Assembly (NCBI RefSeq): GCF_900141865.1
Contig: NZ_FQYW01000006.1
Span: 1 to 64,000, forward strand
Length of the DNA stretch: 64,000 bases
Source of the DNA: Anaerovibrio lipolyticus DSM 3074
GTDB lineage: Bacteria > Bacillota > Negativicutes > Selenomonadales > Selenomonadaceae
Direction of reading: 5' to 3'
Every line of letters begins with the position of its first letter. The stretch's first letter is position 1. This document shows, one piece after another, positions 1 through 7,706 of this stretch. The notes under the pieces are model-generated. The model was not told where the DNA came from. It saw nothing but the letters and a program-made list of their open reading frames with translations, and did no database searches. Both the position numbers and the translations under genes were made by a program.

Positions 1-220
1 GAGCCTCCTCCAGATGGTTGTTTTCCATCAGCTCTGCCACAGCCGAATGAAACATGTCAAATCCCGCCATAGAATTGGAGAACGGGATAGGCTTTCTGGT
101 GAATTCGATCCCCCTCCAGTTGAAAGCCCTGAAGTAGTGTTTTTCACTGCCGACATCGATGCCGACGATCATAGATGTTTCTTTTACTTGCTCGATCTTC
201 TTGTTTTGTGTAGACTTCAT
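1..220 (-). CDS. IS110-family transposase, N-terminal part (cut by window edge)
   Basis: Only the first 73 codons lie in the window. The reverse strand reads an ATG at 220 preceded by an AGAGAGG ribosome site, then a short charged leader and IVGIDVGSEKHYF, which is the first acidic motif of the DEDD (RuvC-like) catalytic domain of IS110/IS1111 transposases. These enzymes are serine/DEDD recombinases that act with an element-encoded bridge RNA. The rest of the gene is outside the window, so whether the copy is intact cannot be judged. The family call rests on this motif and the structured leader upstream. Confidence 0.8.
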   Translation of the reverse strand, partial: MKSTQNKKIEQVKETSMIVGIDVGSEKHYFRAFNWRGIEFTRKPIPFSNSMAGFDMFHSAVAELMENNHLEEA

Positions 221-327
221 TTTGTAGATACCTCTCTTTTCTGTTTATTACTAACTTCTCAGGGTCAGTAATGACAGTTTAGCTGAGGTATCTCTTTTTG
301 TTAAGTTTGACTTATCTGTTGTCTACA
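221..327 (-). ncRNA. Candidate IS110 bridge-RNA-like leader
   Basis: The non-coding strip in front of the transposase can fold on the minus strand. A small hairpin TAAGT-CAA-ACTTA (302-314) is followed by a long one. Its outer stem is AGATACCTC/GAGGTATCT (226-234 with 285-293), then an internal loop, then an inner stem CTGT..ATTACT/AGTAAT.ACAG (241-252 with 267-277). A 5' stem-loop followed by a stem with an internal loop is the architecture known for IS110 bridge RNAs. It is shorter than published examples (about 107 nt from the predicted start to the ATG), so the real RNA may start further out or reach into the gene. Structure is seen; function is inferred. Confidence 0.45.
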
Positions 328-333
328 CTTTGA

Positions 334-361
334 ATTATACAGGAAGCTATTTCAACATCAA
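334..361 (-). promoter_or_regulatory. Sigma-70-type promoter for IS110 leader
   Basis: On the minus strand TTGATG (356-361) and a perfect TATAAT (334-339) are separated by 16 bp. The predicted start near 327 precedes the two hairpins and the transposase. In IS110 elements the promoter often spans the joined ends, so part of it may be flanking DNA. Confidence 0.5.
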
Positions 362-467
362 GTACCCAAAATCCTGCCGATAAAACAATAATATTCTAAC
401 TTAAACTCACGACTTTTTTCATACGCAAAATAACCCCTATACTTATTAAAGTAAGGAGTGATTTCGT

Positions 468-818
468 ATGGATATTACAGCGTCCCGACTGCGGGAGCTT
501 CGTAAAATAAAGCAGCTTTCCCAGGAAGATGTGGCCAAATATCTTGGTATCACTCGAACCGCCTATAACAAGTACGAAAGTGGCGACATCAAACCTGTAC
601 GAAAGCTCAATGAATTGGCAGTATTATTTAATGTCAGTGTCGATTACCTGCTTGGCCGTGAGGAATCCACACTGGAAAGCAAGGTACGGGAAGTATCTCC
701 CCATATAAGCGGACAGCTCCAGAAATATCTGGATTTAAGTGATTCCGGCAAGGATATTGTGGATATCACTCTTAATGCCGTATATGATCAAGAAAACAAC
801 CCAAATGAACCTCAATAG
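468..818 (+). CDS. XRE-family transcriptional regulator
   Basis: This is a 116-residue cytoplasmic DNA-binding protein. Residues about 6-62 form a Cro/C1-type helix-turn-helix: LRELRKIKQLSQEDVAKYLG, then the recognition helix around TRTAYNKYESG, ending in the typical SVDYLLG. The C-terminal half (about 65-116) is short, charged and unrecognised. The ATG has a good AAGGAG site 10 bases upstream, and a TATACT -10 box sits at 438-443 without a clear -35 box. It stands between an IS110 element and a kinase gene and ends in a shared terminator. Its targets are unknown; autoregulation is common in this family. Confidence 0.85.
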   Translation: MDITASRLRELRKIKQLSQEDVAKYLGITRTAYNKYESGDIKPVRKLNELAVLFNVSVDYLLGREESTLESKVREVSPHISGQLQKYLDLSDSGKDIVDITLNAVYDQENNPNEPQ

Positions 819-849
819 AGCTATTGCAGCTTATTACAATTATACAAAA

Positions 850-888
850 TGTCCCAGCAGGTTTTGTTTACCCGCTGGGACAATTTTT
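850..888 (+). terminator. Rho-independent terminator after XRE gene
   Basis: The inverted repeat TGTCCCAGC/GCTGGGACA (850-858 with 874-882) is followed by T5. It lies between the convergent XRE gene and the kinase gene and may serve both. Confidence 0.75.
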
Positions 889-895
889 ATGGTCG

Positions 896-2356
896 CTATT
901 TATTTATCAGTTCAAAAACAAATTCTGTTCTTTCACCAAAAAGCAACTGATCTCCCGAGGCATAGAATTGGAAATGCATTTCCTGTCTTCGCCTCTCCTT
1001 ATGCAGGGCAGGCAATCTGAATTCATTTAGCGGCACCACATATACACAGCTCTCTCCCGGTGCCAAAGTATTTCCATAATAGTCCTTTGACTCTCCCCCG
1101 ACACCATCTGTGGTCCATACACTAAGATAAGGATTTTCCCAAGGTGCGTTGCTCTTGTTTTCCACAGTGACGCGTACTTCCCAGTCATTTGGATAAGAGT
1201 CATCCCAATTTTTCCATATATTAGGCGGAATTGTAAAAAACGTCCCCCAATCATTTCTTGGTTTATCAAATCTATCCGTCCACTCCCCCTGCCGTTCACC
1301 ATTAAAATAATACTTGGCATAAACAGCATTGTTCCCCGTTTCATTATTAGTTACCGTTTCCTGTGGTGACTTATCGTTTTCTGTGGTGTTTGGCTTATTC
1401 TCAGCTGGTACAGGGCCATTTTCCTGTGATGGAACCTTATTCTTTTCAACCTCAGGTGTCTTTTCCTCTACGGGAGGAAGAGGCACCTTTTCTTTTACTT
1501 CCTCCATGATTTCTTCCACGGCAGGAGGAAGGATTTTTTCTTGATGGGAATGCTGCCCGTTAGACCATATCACAAGCACAGCTACCATTGCTGCTGCCAC
1601 AATTCCCGCTGCCTTAAGCAGCTTGTTACGTCTATGATGGAGCAAATCACTCTTTAGTTCTGTAACGGTTTGGTAACGGCTACGTGCGTCCACCTCGGTG
1701 CATTTTTGCAGTATTGATCTTAGCCAGCCATTATAATTCTCTCCCAGCATTTCCTTAAAGGTTATACCCAAGGAATAAATATCACTGCGCTGGTCCGTCT
1801 GACCATAGCCGTATTGCTCCGGTGGTGCGTACCCCTTGGTGCCCAACAGCCGGGTATCTTCCTTTTGTTCTTCCTTTACAATTCGGGCAGCGTCATAATC
1901 TATCAGTCTGACAAAGTCATGTCCGCCAACAGCTTGCAAAATTATATTCGATGGTTTTATGTCACGATGAATAATTCCTTTCCTGTGGAGCATGATAAGT
2001 CCATCACAAAGCTGTAACAACAGCTCCCTTGCCCTTGTTTCCGTCAAATACCTCTTGTTTTCCAGCAATTCTTCAAAGGATTTCCCGTTTATAAATTCCT
2101 CCACCACAATTGTATAAGCTTCATTCTCTGCGCAGTATATAACCTCCGGCCAAAGAGCTTTCCCCATTGCTTTAAGCATTGAGTAGGGCAGATTGACCAG
2201 CTTAATATTTTTTATTACCACAAAGCTGCCTGTGCTGTCGACCGCCAGCCATACCTCGGCCTTATCTGTTTGGTGGAGCAGACGCACTTTTTCATATTTG
2301 CTTTGTATAAATTTCTCTGCCAGCTGTATGGCAGTCTTGGAAGTCTCCTGCCCCAT
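896..2356 (-). CDS. Membrane-anchored Ser/Thr protein kinase (PknB-like) with unknown extracellular domain
   Basis: This 486-residue protein has an N-terminal eukaryotic-type kinase domain (about 20-240), one membrane helix (about 247-264), a Pro/Glu-rich linker (about 270-345) and a C-terminal domain rich in Trp and aromatic residues. Seen motifs are the ATP-binding Lys49 (VVIK), the catalytic loop HRDIKPSN with Asp132, Lys134 and Asn137, and the APPE motif at 177-180. Two departures stand out: the Gly-rich loop is replaced by HQTDKAEV, and the Mg-binding DFG reads Asp153-Tyr-Asp. The catalytic Asp, Lys and Asn remain, so activity is plausible. The ATG follows AAGGTGAT. A helix-turn-helix gene is transcribed divergently from 2441, which suggests a shared circuit. 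The ligand of the outer domain is unknown. Confidence 0.85.
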   Translation of the reverse strand: MGQETSKTAIQLAEKFIQSKYEKVRLLHQTDKAEVWLAVDSTGSFVVIKNIKLVNLPYSMLKAMGKALWPEVIYCAENEAYTIVVEEFINGKSFEELLENKRYLTETRARELLLQLCDGLIMLHRKGIIHRDIKPSNIILQAVGGHDFVRLIDYDAARIVKEEQKEDTRLLGTKGYAPPEQYGYGQTDQRSDIYSLGITFKEMLGENYNGWLRSILQKCTEVDARSRYQTVTELKSDLLHHRRNKLLKAAGIVAAAMVAVLVIWSNGQHSHQEKILPPAVEEIMEEVKEKVPLPPVEEKTPEVEKNKVPSQENGPVPAENKPNTTENDKSPQETVTNNETGNNAVYAKYYFNGERQGEWTDRFDKPRNDWGTFFTIPPNIWKNWDDSYPNDWEVRVTVENKSNAPWENPYLSVWTTDGVGGESKDYYGNTLAPGESCVYVVPLNEFRLPALHKERRRQEMHFQFYASGDQLLFGERTEFVFELINK

Positions 2357-2440
2357 AATATCACCTTGCTTTGCTCGCTAAAGTATATTATCATACCACT
2401 TAGATTAATATAATAATACATCATTTCAGTTGGAGGAGCC

Positions 2441-2869
2441 ATGAAAAATAAAACTACTGCCAGTCTGGAGCATGAGCTGAGCGAAACAAAGCGGGTTGAG
2501 GATTACCTGACTGCCAATGATTCTGAGCTTGTTAATCAGACCTTGAGTGAGCATCTGGAGGAGCTTATAAAAGAAAAAGGGCTAAACAAAGCCCTCATAA
2601 TTGAACAATCCGGTCTGGATAAGGTATATGCCTATCACATTTTCGCAGGTCGCAAAAATACCTCCCGAAATAAAATTTTGGCTCTGGCCATTGCCATGAA
2701 GCTGACTCCCGATGAAACACAACACCTCTTATATTATGCAAAGGCTGAAAAGCTCTATGTGCGCAACAGCTGGGACAGTGTAATATGGCATGCCCTGGAA
2801 AATGAACTGTCCGTTTTAGAAACGAATCTATTGCTTGATAAGCTTGGAGAAACGAAGCTTCTTGATTAA
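2441..2869 (+). CDS. Helix-turn-helix protein divergent from Ser/Thr kinase
   Basis: This 142-residue soluble protein starts at an ATG after a strong GGAGG. Residues about 35-95 look like an XRE-type fold (EHLEELIKEKGLNKALIIEQSGLDK, then AYHIFAGRKNTSRNKILALAIAM and LTPDETQHLLYYA). The remainder is helical and uncharacterised. Its start codon is 84 bp from that of the kinase at 896-2356, so the two promoters share one short intergenic region. HTH/kinase pairs of this kind occur in Firmicutes, and the HTH protein may be a kinase substrate or regulator. That link is inference. Confidence 0.7.
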   Translation: MKNKTTASLEHELSETKRVEDYLTANDSELVNQTLSEHLEELIKEKGLNKALIIEQSGLDKVYAYHIFAGRKNTSRNKILALAIAMKLTPDETQHLLYYAKAEKLYVRNSWDSVIWHALENELSVLETNLLLDKLGETKLLD

Positions 2870-2891
2870 ACTAAATATGTCTCAACAGAAA

Positions 2892-2950
2892 CCTCATCCA
2901 CCGCCATTATAGGACCGCAGCGGTCCCCCTTCCCCAGAGGGGAAGGCTAT
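2892..2950 (+). repeat. REP-like dispersed palindromic repeat, copy A
   Basis: This copy contains ACCTCATCCACCGCC, the perfect palindrome GGACCGC/GCGGTCC and the hairpin CCTTCCCC-AGA-GGGGAAGG. It begins two to three bases past the folD stop, so it would form the 3' end of that transcript. Related copies are at 3831-3931 and 37674-37742. Confidence 0.7.
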
Positions 2951-3807
2951 TTTACTTGCAGCTCAGCTGCGTCTACAGTATTCTGCATCAGCATAGCGAT
3001 GGTTAGTAAGCCTACGCCGCCCGGAACAGGGGTGATGGCACCGGCTAATTCCTTAACTGCGTCGAAGTCCACATCCCCCACCAGCTTCTTTGGGACAATG
3101 CGGTTGATGCCCACGTCGATTACGGTGGCTCCCGGCTTAATCATGTCCGCAGTGACAAACCTTGGCTTGCCAACGGCGGCAACCACAATATCAGCTTCCT
3201 TTACCACATCTTTCAGATTCCTGGTACGGGAGTGACAGACAGTAACGGTGGCATTTTTGCCCAAAAGCAGGTGAAGCATTGGCTTGCCCACAATATTGCT
3301 GCGGCCAATAACCACAGCCTTGGCTCCCTCCATAGGAATCTCCGCCAGCTCCAGCATACGGATACAGCCATGTGGTGTACACGGTACCAGCGCCTTCTGA
3401 CCGGTTACCAGACGGCCCACGTTAACAGGATGGAAGCCGTCTACATCCTTCAATGGGTTAATTGCTTCCAGCACCTCGGACTCATAAGGCTGCAATGCCT
3501 TTGGAAGTGGCAGCTGAACCAAAATACCATGAATTTTAGGGTCATTGTTAAGACGGTTGATTTCAGCAAGAAGCTCCTCGTGGGTAGTGGTTTCAGGCAT
3601 TTCCACGCCCTCGGAATAAAAGCCCAGCTCAGTGCAGGCCTTGTGCTTATTCCTCACATAAACCTGGGAAGCAGGATTTTCCCCCACAATAATAACTGCC
3701 AATCCAGGAGTAACGCCATATTTCTCCTTTAACCGGGCAGCCCTCTTGCCTGCCTCCTCACGGATTTTAGCCGCAAAAAACTTGCCTTCCAATAATCTTG
3801 CCGTCAT
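2947..3807 (-). CDS. folD: Bifunctional methylenetetrahydrofolate dehydrogenase/methenyl cyclohydrolase
   Basis: FolD interconverts 5,10-methylene-THF, methenyl-THF and 10-formyl-THF in the cytoplasm and feeds purine and fMet synthesis. The 286-residue protein is full length. Tyr50 and Lys54 (YVRNK), Gln98 (QLPLP) and Asp121 (DVDGFHP) match the known active-site residues of the E. coli enzyme in identity and position. The Rossmann motif [11 protein letters not shown] and the C-terminal [10 protein letters not shown] are present. The ATG has a GGAGGTAAG site. REP-like hairpins lie on both sides, one in its 5' leader and one just after the stop. Confidence 0.97.
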   Translation of the reverse strand: MTARLLEGKFFAAKIREEAGKRAARLKEKYGVTPGLAVIIVGENPASQVYVRNKHKACTELGFYSEGVEMPETTTHEELLAEINRLNNDPKIHGILVQLPLPKALQPYESEVLEAINPLKDVDGFHPVNVGRLVTGQKALVPCTPHGCIRMLELAEIPMEGAKAVVIGRSNIVGKPMLHLLLGKNATVTVCHSRTRNLKDVVKEADIVVAAVGKPRFVTADMIKPGATVIDVGINRIVPKKLVGDVDFDAVKELAGAITPVPGGVGLLTIAMLMQNTVDAAELQVK

Positions 3808-3830
3808 AACTTACCTCCAACTTTAATTCC

Positions 3831-3931
3831 GCCTTGGTTCCCCCCTCAGCCAGTAGTCTAACTGAGAGAACCAAGGCTGTAACACCTCATCCGCCTCGCA
3901 AGCTCGGCACCTTCCCCAAAGGGGAAGGCTT
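3831..3931 (+). repeat. REP-like composite repeat, copy B
   Basis: There are two hairpins. The first pairs GCCTTGGTTC (3831-3840) with GAACCAAGGC (3868-3877), plus an inner CTCAG/CTGAG. The second contains ACCTCATCCGCC and CCTTCCCC-AAA-GGGGAAGG (about 3884-3931). The element fills almost the whole gap between the folD start and the ubiA stop, and the second half matches copies A and C. Confidence 0.7.
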
Positions 3932-3933
3932 TA

Positions 3934-4809
3934 TTACTTCAAAAAAACACTGGCCAAGGTAAAGAAAAACATGGCCACAGATACTATGCCATTTCGCATG
4001 TAATACTCTCTTGTAAAGGCACCAAAGCCCTTGATAGCAATTAGGCGATGCTGGTAATAAAGCACAGCCGCAGAAACTACCACGCCCAAATAATAAATAG
4101 CCCCCAGATCAAAGAGAGTACCCATATAAACGAATATCCCAAGGCACACCACATGGGTTAGCTTAGCCAGTAGCAGGGCATTTTTGGCCCCAATAGCTGT
4201 AGCCATGGAATGAAGGCCATGTGCCTTGTCAAATTCCTCATCCTGGGCACCATATACCACATCAAAGCCCCCTATCCAGAGAGCCACTGCCACGAACAGA
4301 ACGATCATAGGCCAGTCAATGGTGCCTGTAACAGCCACCCAGCCTCCGGCAGGCGCCATGGCCACTGCAATACCACACACGTAGTGGCAAAAACAGGTTA
4401 TGCGCTTCATATATGGATAAACGATAAATGGCAATGCCGCCACCGGCAGCAGCTTAATGCAGATTGGATCCAGCTGCAACACGGAGAATATCAGCACTGC
4501 AAAACAAATGGCCACCAGCAGATAAATATCCTTTTTATTGAGCTGGCCTGCCACCATGGGACGTCCCTTAAAACGTGGCTGGTCCACATCGTATTTCAAA
4601 TCAATAAGGTTATCCATAGCCAGGGCCGCACTACGGGCCGCCACAATGGTAAGGGTAATCCAGACCATTATCATAATATCCGGCTTGCCATCAGCAGCCA
4701 AAAAGGCCGCCATATATGCAAAGGGAAGGGAAAATACAGTCTGATAGAATGCCACATTGTTCAAATGAGCATCCATCTTCTGCCAAAAACTATTCATACT
4801 GTCAGTCAA
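3934..4809 (-). CDS. UbiA-family polyprenyltransferase, probably for menaquinone (MqnP/MenA-type)
   Basis: This integral membrane enzyme, with about eight hydrophobic segments, transfers a polyprenyl chain to an aromatic ring. Numbered from an upstream TTG at 4815, the first Asp-rich motif is Asn69-x2-Asp72-x3-Asp76 (DNLIDLKYD) and the second is Asp185, Asp192 and Asp196 (DVVYGAQDEEFD). YPYMKR is also typical. It overlaps the UbiD-family gene and follows it, an arrangement known for quinone biosynthesis. I chose the TTG at 4809, since AAGGAG lies 7 bases before it; an ATG at 4797 is the alternative. Whether the acceptor is a futalosine-pathway or a DHNA-type intermediate cannot be read from the sequence. 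Confidence 0.85.
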   Translation of the reverse strand: MTDSMNSFWQKMDAHLNNVAFYQTVFSLPFAYMAAFLAADGKPDIMIMVWITLTIVAARSAALAMDNLIDLKYDVDQPRFKGRPMVAGQLNKKDIYLLVAICFAVLIFSVLQLDPICIKLLPVAALPFIVYPYMKRITCFCHYVCGIAVAMAPAGGWVAVTGTIDWPMIVLFVAVALWIGGFDVVYGAQDEEFDKAHGLHSMATAIGAKNALLLAKLTHVVCLGIFVYMGTLFDLGAIYYLGVVVSAAVLYYQHRLIAIKGFGAFTREYYMRNGIVSVAMFFFTLASVFLK

Positions 4810-6262
4810 GTCCAAGCTCCTTCCACTTTGAGTCCACCAAATCCTTTATATCCTGGGTCATTTCAATTTCATCAGGCCACTCACGGGTATGACCTTCCTC
4901 CGGCCAGGACTTGGTGGCATCAATGCCCACCTTGGTACCCCATTTTGCCATAGGGGAGGAATGGTCAAGGACATCAAGAGGCCCCTCCACCATTACCAGA
5001 TCACGCTTGGCATCGATGTTATTGAATACACGCCACCATACTTCCTTTGGATTCTGCACATCAACATGGGCATCCACCACAATAATCATCTTTATGAACA
5101 TCATCTGTCCCATTCCCCACAGGGCATTCATAACCTTCTTGGCCTGCATAGGGTAGGTTTTCTTTATGGATACGAAGATGCAGTCGTGGAATACGCCCTC
5201 CAATGGCATATTTATGTCGATAATCTCCGGAATCGCCTGCTGAAGAAGTGGCAGGAAAATACGCTCCGTGGCCTTTGCCAGGAAGCAGTCCTCCATAGGT
5301 GGCTTGCCCACAATGGTAGACGGATAAATAGGATTCTTTCTATGGGTAATACAGGTAATATGGAATACAGGGTAATAATCCGCCAGGGAATAATAGCCGG
5401 TATGGTCACCAAATGGCCCCTCCCAACGGGTTTCATCCACATCCACATAACCTTCCAGAATAATTTCTGCGTGGGCAGGAACCTCCACATCAACGGTTTT
5501 GCACTTTACCATTTCCACGCCCTTGTGACGGAGGAAGCCAGCAAATACCATTTCATCAATATCACGAGGAAGTGGAGCTGTTGCAGCATAGGTCACCACA
5601 GGATCAGTACCGATGGCCACTGCCACCTCCATGCGCTGTGCCCCCATAGCTTTGGTGTCACGGTAGTTGTCCGCGCCGTTTTTATGGATATGCCAGTGCA
5701 TACCAGTGGTTTTACTGTCATACTTCTGAAGGCGGTACATACCCACATTGCGCTTTCCCGTATTTGGATTCTTGGTAAAAATCAACGGCAGGGTAATGAA
5801 GCGACCACCATCCTGAGGCCAGCACTTCAAAATTGGGAATTTGTCCAGAGATGGATTATCGGTGATAACCACCTCCTGACAAGGTGCCTTCTTCACATAC
5901 TTAGGGAAATTAATAGCCCCCTTTGCAGTTGGAATTATGCTGAGCAAATCCATTTTATGGGAAACGGAAATATAAGGAAGACGCAGGATTTCCCTCAGCT
6001 CATCCGCTATATCATCCAGTTTTTCCACACCAAAGGCAATAGCCATACGCTCCATGCTGCCAAAGGCATTCATGAGCACCGGCATATCGTAGCCCTTTAC
6101 ATTCTCAAAGAGCAGAGCGACATTTTTCTCCCCCTCCATTTTGGATACCCGGTCCGTTATCTCTGTGATTTCCAGCTCACAGTCCACCTCAGTTTTAATA
6201 CGCTTCAGTAAACCGCGGCTCTCCAATTCAGCTATAAACTCCCGCAAATCCTTAAAAGCCAT
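4802..6262 (-). CDS. UbiD-family decarboxylase (menaquinone biosynthesis, MqnL/UbiD-like)
   Basis: This is a 486-residue cytoplasmic enzyme of the prenylated-FMN-dependent UbiD family. The start DLREFIAELESRG and the internal IVGKPPMEDCFLAKATERIF, WGMGQMMF and VDIDATKSWPEEG-like segments are those of UbiD proteins, and length is normal. It removes a ring carboxylate in quinone biosynthesis. Translation begins at an ATG after GTAGGAGG. It is followed by the prenyltransferase gene (overlap) and preceded, 10 bp away, by tatC, so it sits in a tatA-tatC-ubiD-ubiA unit. No ubiX gene is seen in the window. Confidence 0.88.
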   Translation of the reverse strand: MAFKDLREFIAELESRGLLKRIKTEVDCELEITEITDRVSKMEGEKNVALLFENVKGYDMPVLMNAFGSMERMAIAFGVEKLDDIADELREILRLPYISVSHKMDLLSIIPTAKGAINFPKYVKKAPCQEVVITDNPSLDKFPILKCWPQDGGRFITLPLIFTKNPNTGKRNVGMYRLQKYDSKTTGMHWHIHKNGADNYRDTKAMGAQRMEVAVAIGTDPVVTYAATAPLPRDIDEMVFAGFLRHKGVEMVKCKTVDVEVPAHAEIILEGYVDVDETRWEGPFGDHTGYYSLADYYPVFHITCITHRKNPIYPSTIVGKPPMEDCFLAKATERIFLPLLQQAIPEIIDINMPLEGVFHDCIFVSIKKTYPMQAKKVMNALWGMGQMMFIKMIIVVDAHVDVQNPKEVWWRVFNNIDAKRDLVMVEGPLDVLDHSSPMAKWGTKVGIDATKSWPEEGHTREWPDEIEMTQDIKDLVDSKWKELGLD

Positions 6263-6272
6263 GCTTAGCCTC

Positions 6273-7043
6273 CTACTTTCTTAAAATGAATCTTACAACC
6301 AAATAACTCAGTCCATACAGTGCCGTCAGCGGAAGTGCCAGAGTAATCTGGGAGATTATGTCCGGCGGTGTCAGCAGGGCACCAACGATAAAGGAAACAA
6401 AAAATACGTATCTGAAATATTTTTTGAGCTGTTGGGAAGTTACCAACCCAATGGCTGCCATTATTATAATAACAAGCGGCAACTCAAAGGCCAGCCCAAA
6501 GGGCAACAGAAATGTAATTATAAAATCAAGATACTTCTCAATGGAAAACAGTGGCGACAAATCATCTGAGCCCATTCCCATAAAAAATTTTATGCCAATC
6601 GGCACAATCAGGAAAAATGAAAAGGCCAGTCCCGTATAAAATAATAAAATTGAGCTTGGAACCATGATTCCCAGCACCATCCGCTCCCGTCTGGTAAAGG
6701 CCGGCACAAAAAAACGCCAGATTTCGTAAAAAACCACCGGAGTAGCTAATAGAAATCCGGAAAACAAAACCACCTTTGCATAGGAAAAAAAGGCCTCGCC
6801 GGGATGCATAAAATATAGTTTTCCCGCCGGTGCCAGCAAAAACTGCATTATGTCCTCATCAAAGACATAGGTTATACAGCTTCCCAACAGAACAGCCACG
6901 ACACAACGAATAAGGCGCCGCCTCAGCTCCGTCAGATGGTCAATTATGGACATTTCATCATCATTTTCCAGGCTGGCGATTTCCTCATTTTCAGCCATGC
7001 CCTCTGATTCAATATCCTCTAACTTTTCTTCATCTGCACCCAT
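6273..7043 (-). CDS. tatC: Sec-independent protein translocase TatC
   Basis: TatC is the polytopic receptor of the twin-arginine pathway. It binds the RR signal peptide and builds the folded-protein pore with TatA. The 256-residue protein has an acidic N-terminal extension of about 30 residues before the conserved IDHLTELRRRLI, then six hydrophobic segments with FFVPAFTRRER and LLPFGLAFELPL, as expected for TatC. It follows tatA with 2 bp between stop and start, its ribosome site lying in the end of tatA. The acidic N-terminal tail is longer than usual. Confidence 0.95.
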   Translation of the reverse strand: MGADEEKLEDIESEGMAENEEIASLENDDEMSIIDHLTELRRRLIRCVVAVLLGSCITYVFDEDIMQFLLAPAGKLYFMHPGEAFFSYAKVVLFSGFLLATPVVFYEIWRFFVPAFTRRERMVLGIMVPSSILLFYTGLAFSFFLIVPIGIKFFMGMGSDDLSPLFSIEKYLDFIITFLLPFGLAFELPLVIIIMAAIGLVTSQQLKKYFRYVFFVSFIVGALLTPPDIISQITLALPLTALYGLSYLVVRFILRK

Positions 7044-7045
7044 AA

Positions 7046-7249
7046 TTACGCTTCATCCTTGGATTTATCTTTAGACTCGGCAGTGATATTGATAGTGTCC
7101 TTATCATCACTGCCGCTCTGTGCAGACTTGAATTCTTTAATGCTCTTGCCAAAGGCCTTGCCGATATCAGGCAATTTGCCAGGTCCAAAAATAACAAGAC
7201 CAATAATTAAAATTAAAATGAGTTCTGGTACGCCAAATCCACCAAACAT
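7046..7249 (-). CDS. tatA: Twin-arginine translocase subunit TatA (first copy)
   Basis: This 67-residue protein is one N-terminal membrane helix followed by an amphipathic helix and a charged tail. [14 protein letters not shown], then [21 protein letters not shown] carries the canonical FGP hinge. The tail is rich in Asp, Lys and Ser. The ATG follows a GGAGGC site. It opens the tatA-tatC-ubiD-ubiA unit. A second, longer tatA lies upstream behind a terminator, so the two copies can be expressed separately. Confidence 0.93.
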   Translation of the reverse strand: MFGGFGVPELILILIIGLVIFGPGKLPDIGKAFGKSIKEFKSAQSGSDDKDTINITAESKDKSKDEA

Positions 7250-7290
7250 AATATGCCTCCTACCAATATATAATCTTTTCTATCTACTCA

Positions 7291-7296
7291 ATTATA
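7291..7296 (-). promoter_or_regulatory. Probable -10 box for tatA-tatC-ubiD-ubiA
   Basis: A perfect TATAAT on the minus strand lies about 42 bp before the tatA start and downstream of the terminator at 7374-7413. No convincing -35 box is seen, so this is a weak call. Confidence 0.4.
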
Positions 7297-7373
7297 ACCC
7301 CATTATTCAATTTTTTCTTCTAAAAGTAGAAAAAATTCCATTCGAGCTTCTATGAAGCTGGAAATATATTAAA

Positions 7374-7413
7374 TCTCTAAAAAAATATCCCCTCCAGAAA
7401 ATGAAGGGGATAT
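7374..7413 (-). terminator. Terminator between the two tatA genes
   Basis: On the minus strand ATATCCCCT (7405-7413) pairs with AGGGGATAT (7385-7393), followed by T7. It closes the polyprenyl-synthetase/tatA2 unit just after the tatA2 stop. Confidence 0.85.
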
Positions 7414-7420
7414 ACAATTA

Positions 7421-7675
7421 TCACTGTTTATCTTTACCATCAACCATACCAGAAGGCTCAGCCGATTCATCCACTTTCTTCTCTTCAGTGGAAGCCTCCA
7501 GCTTCTTGGCAGTCTTTTCAACGGGCTCATCCTCCATAATGCCGTTGGACACCTTGCGGAATTCCCTTATGGTTTTACCCAGGGTTCTGCCCAATTCAGG
7601 CAGCTTGCCAGGGCCAAACACAATAAGTCCAATGATAAGAATAACAATTAATTCTGGGGCTCCTATGCCAAACAT
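7421..7675 (-). CDS. tatA: TatA/TatB-type translocase subunit (second copy)
   Basis: This 84-residue protein begins MFGIGAPELIVILIIG, with FGPGKLPELGRTLGKTIREFRK, the Tat hinge and amphipathic helix. The Lys/Glu-rich tail is longer than in the first copy. I start it at 7675, where GGAGGTAAC precedes the ATG, rather than at an upstream ATG (7726) that would add an untypical leader. It follows the polyprenyl synthetase by 31 bp. With two TatA-like proteins and one TatC, one copy may serve as TatB; the sequence alone does not decide this. Confidence 0.9.
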   Translation of the reverse strand: MFGIGAPELIVILIIGLIVFGPGKLPELGRTLGKTIREFRKVSNGIMEDEPVEKTAKKLEASTEEKKVDESAEPSGMVDGKDKQ

Positions 7676-7706
7676 CACGTTACCTCCGTGAAAGAAACAT
7701 ATCTTC

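Noticed and set aside
4889-6211. Long open frame of 440 codons on the plus strand inside the UbiD-family gene
   Set aside because: It is the antisense shadow of a recognised gene, has no ribosome site and a composition of Cys/His/Trp-rich residues unlike real proteins.
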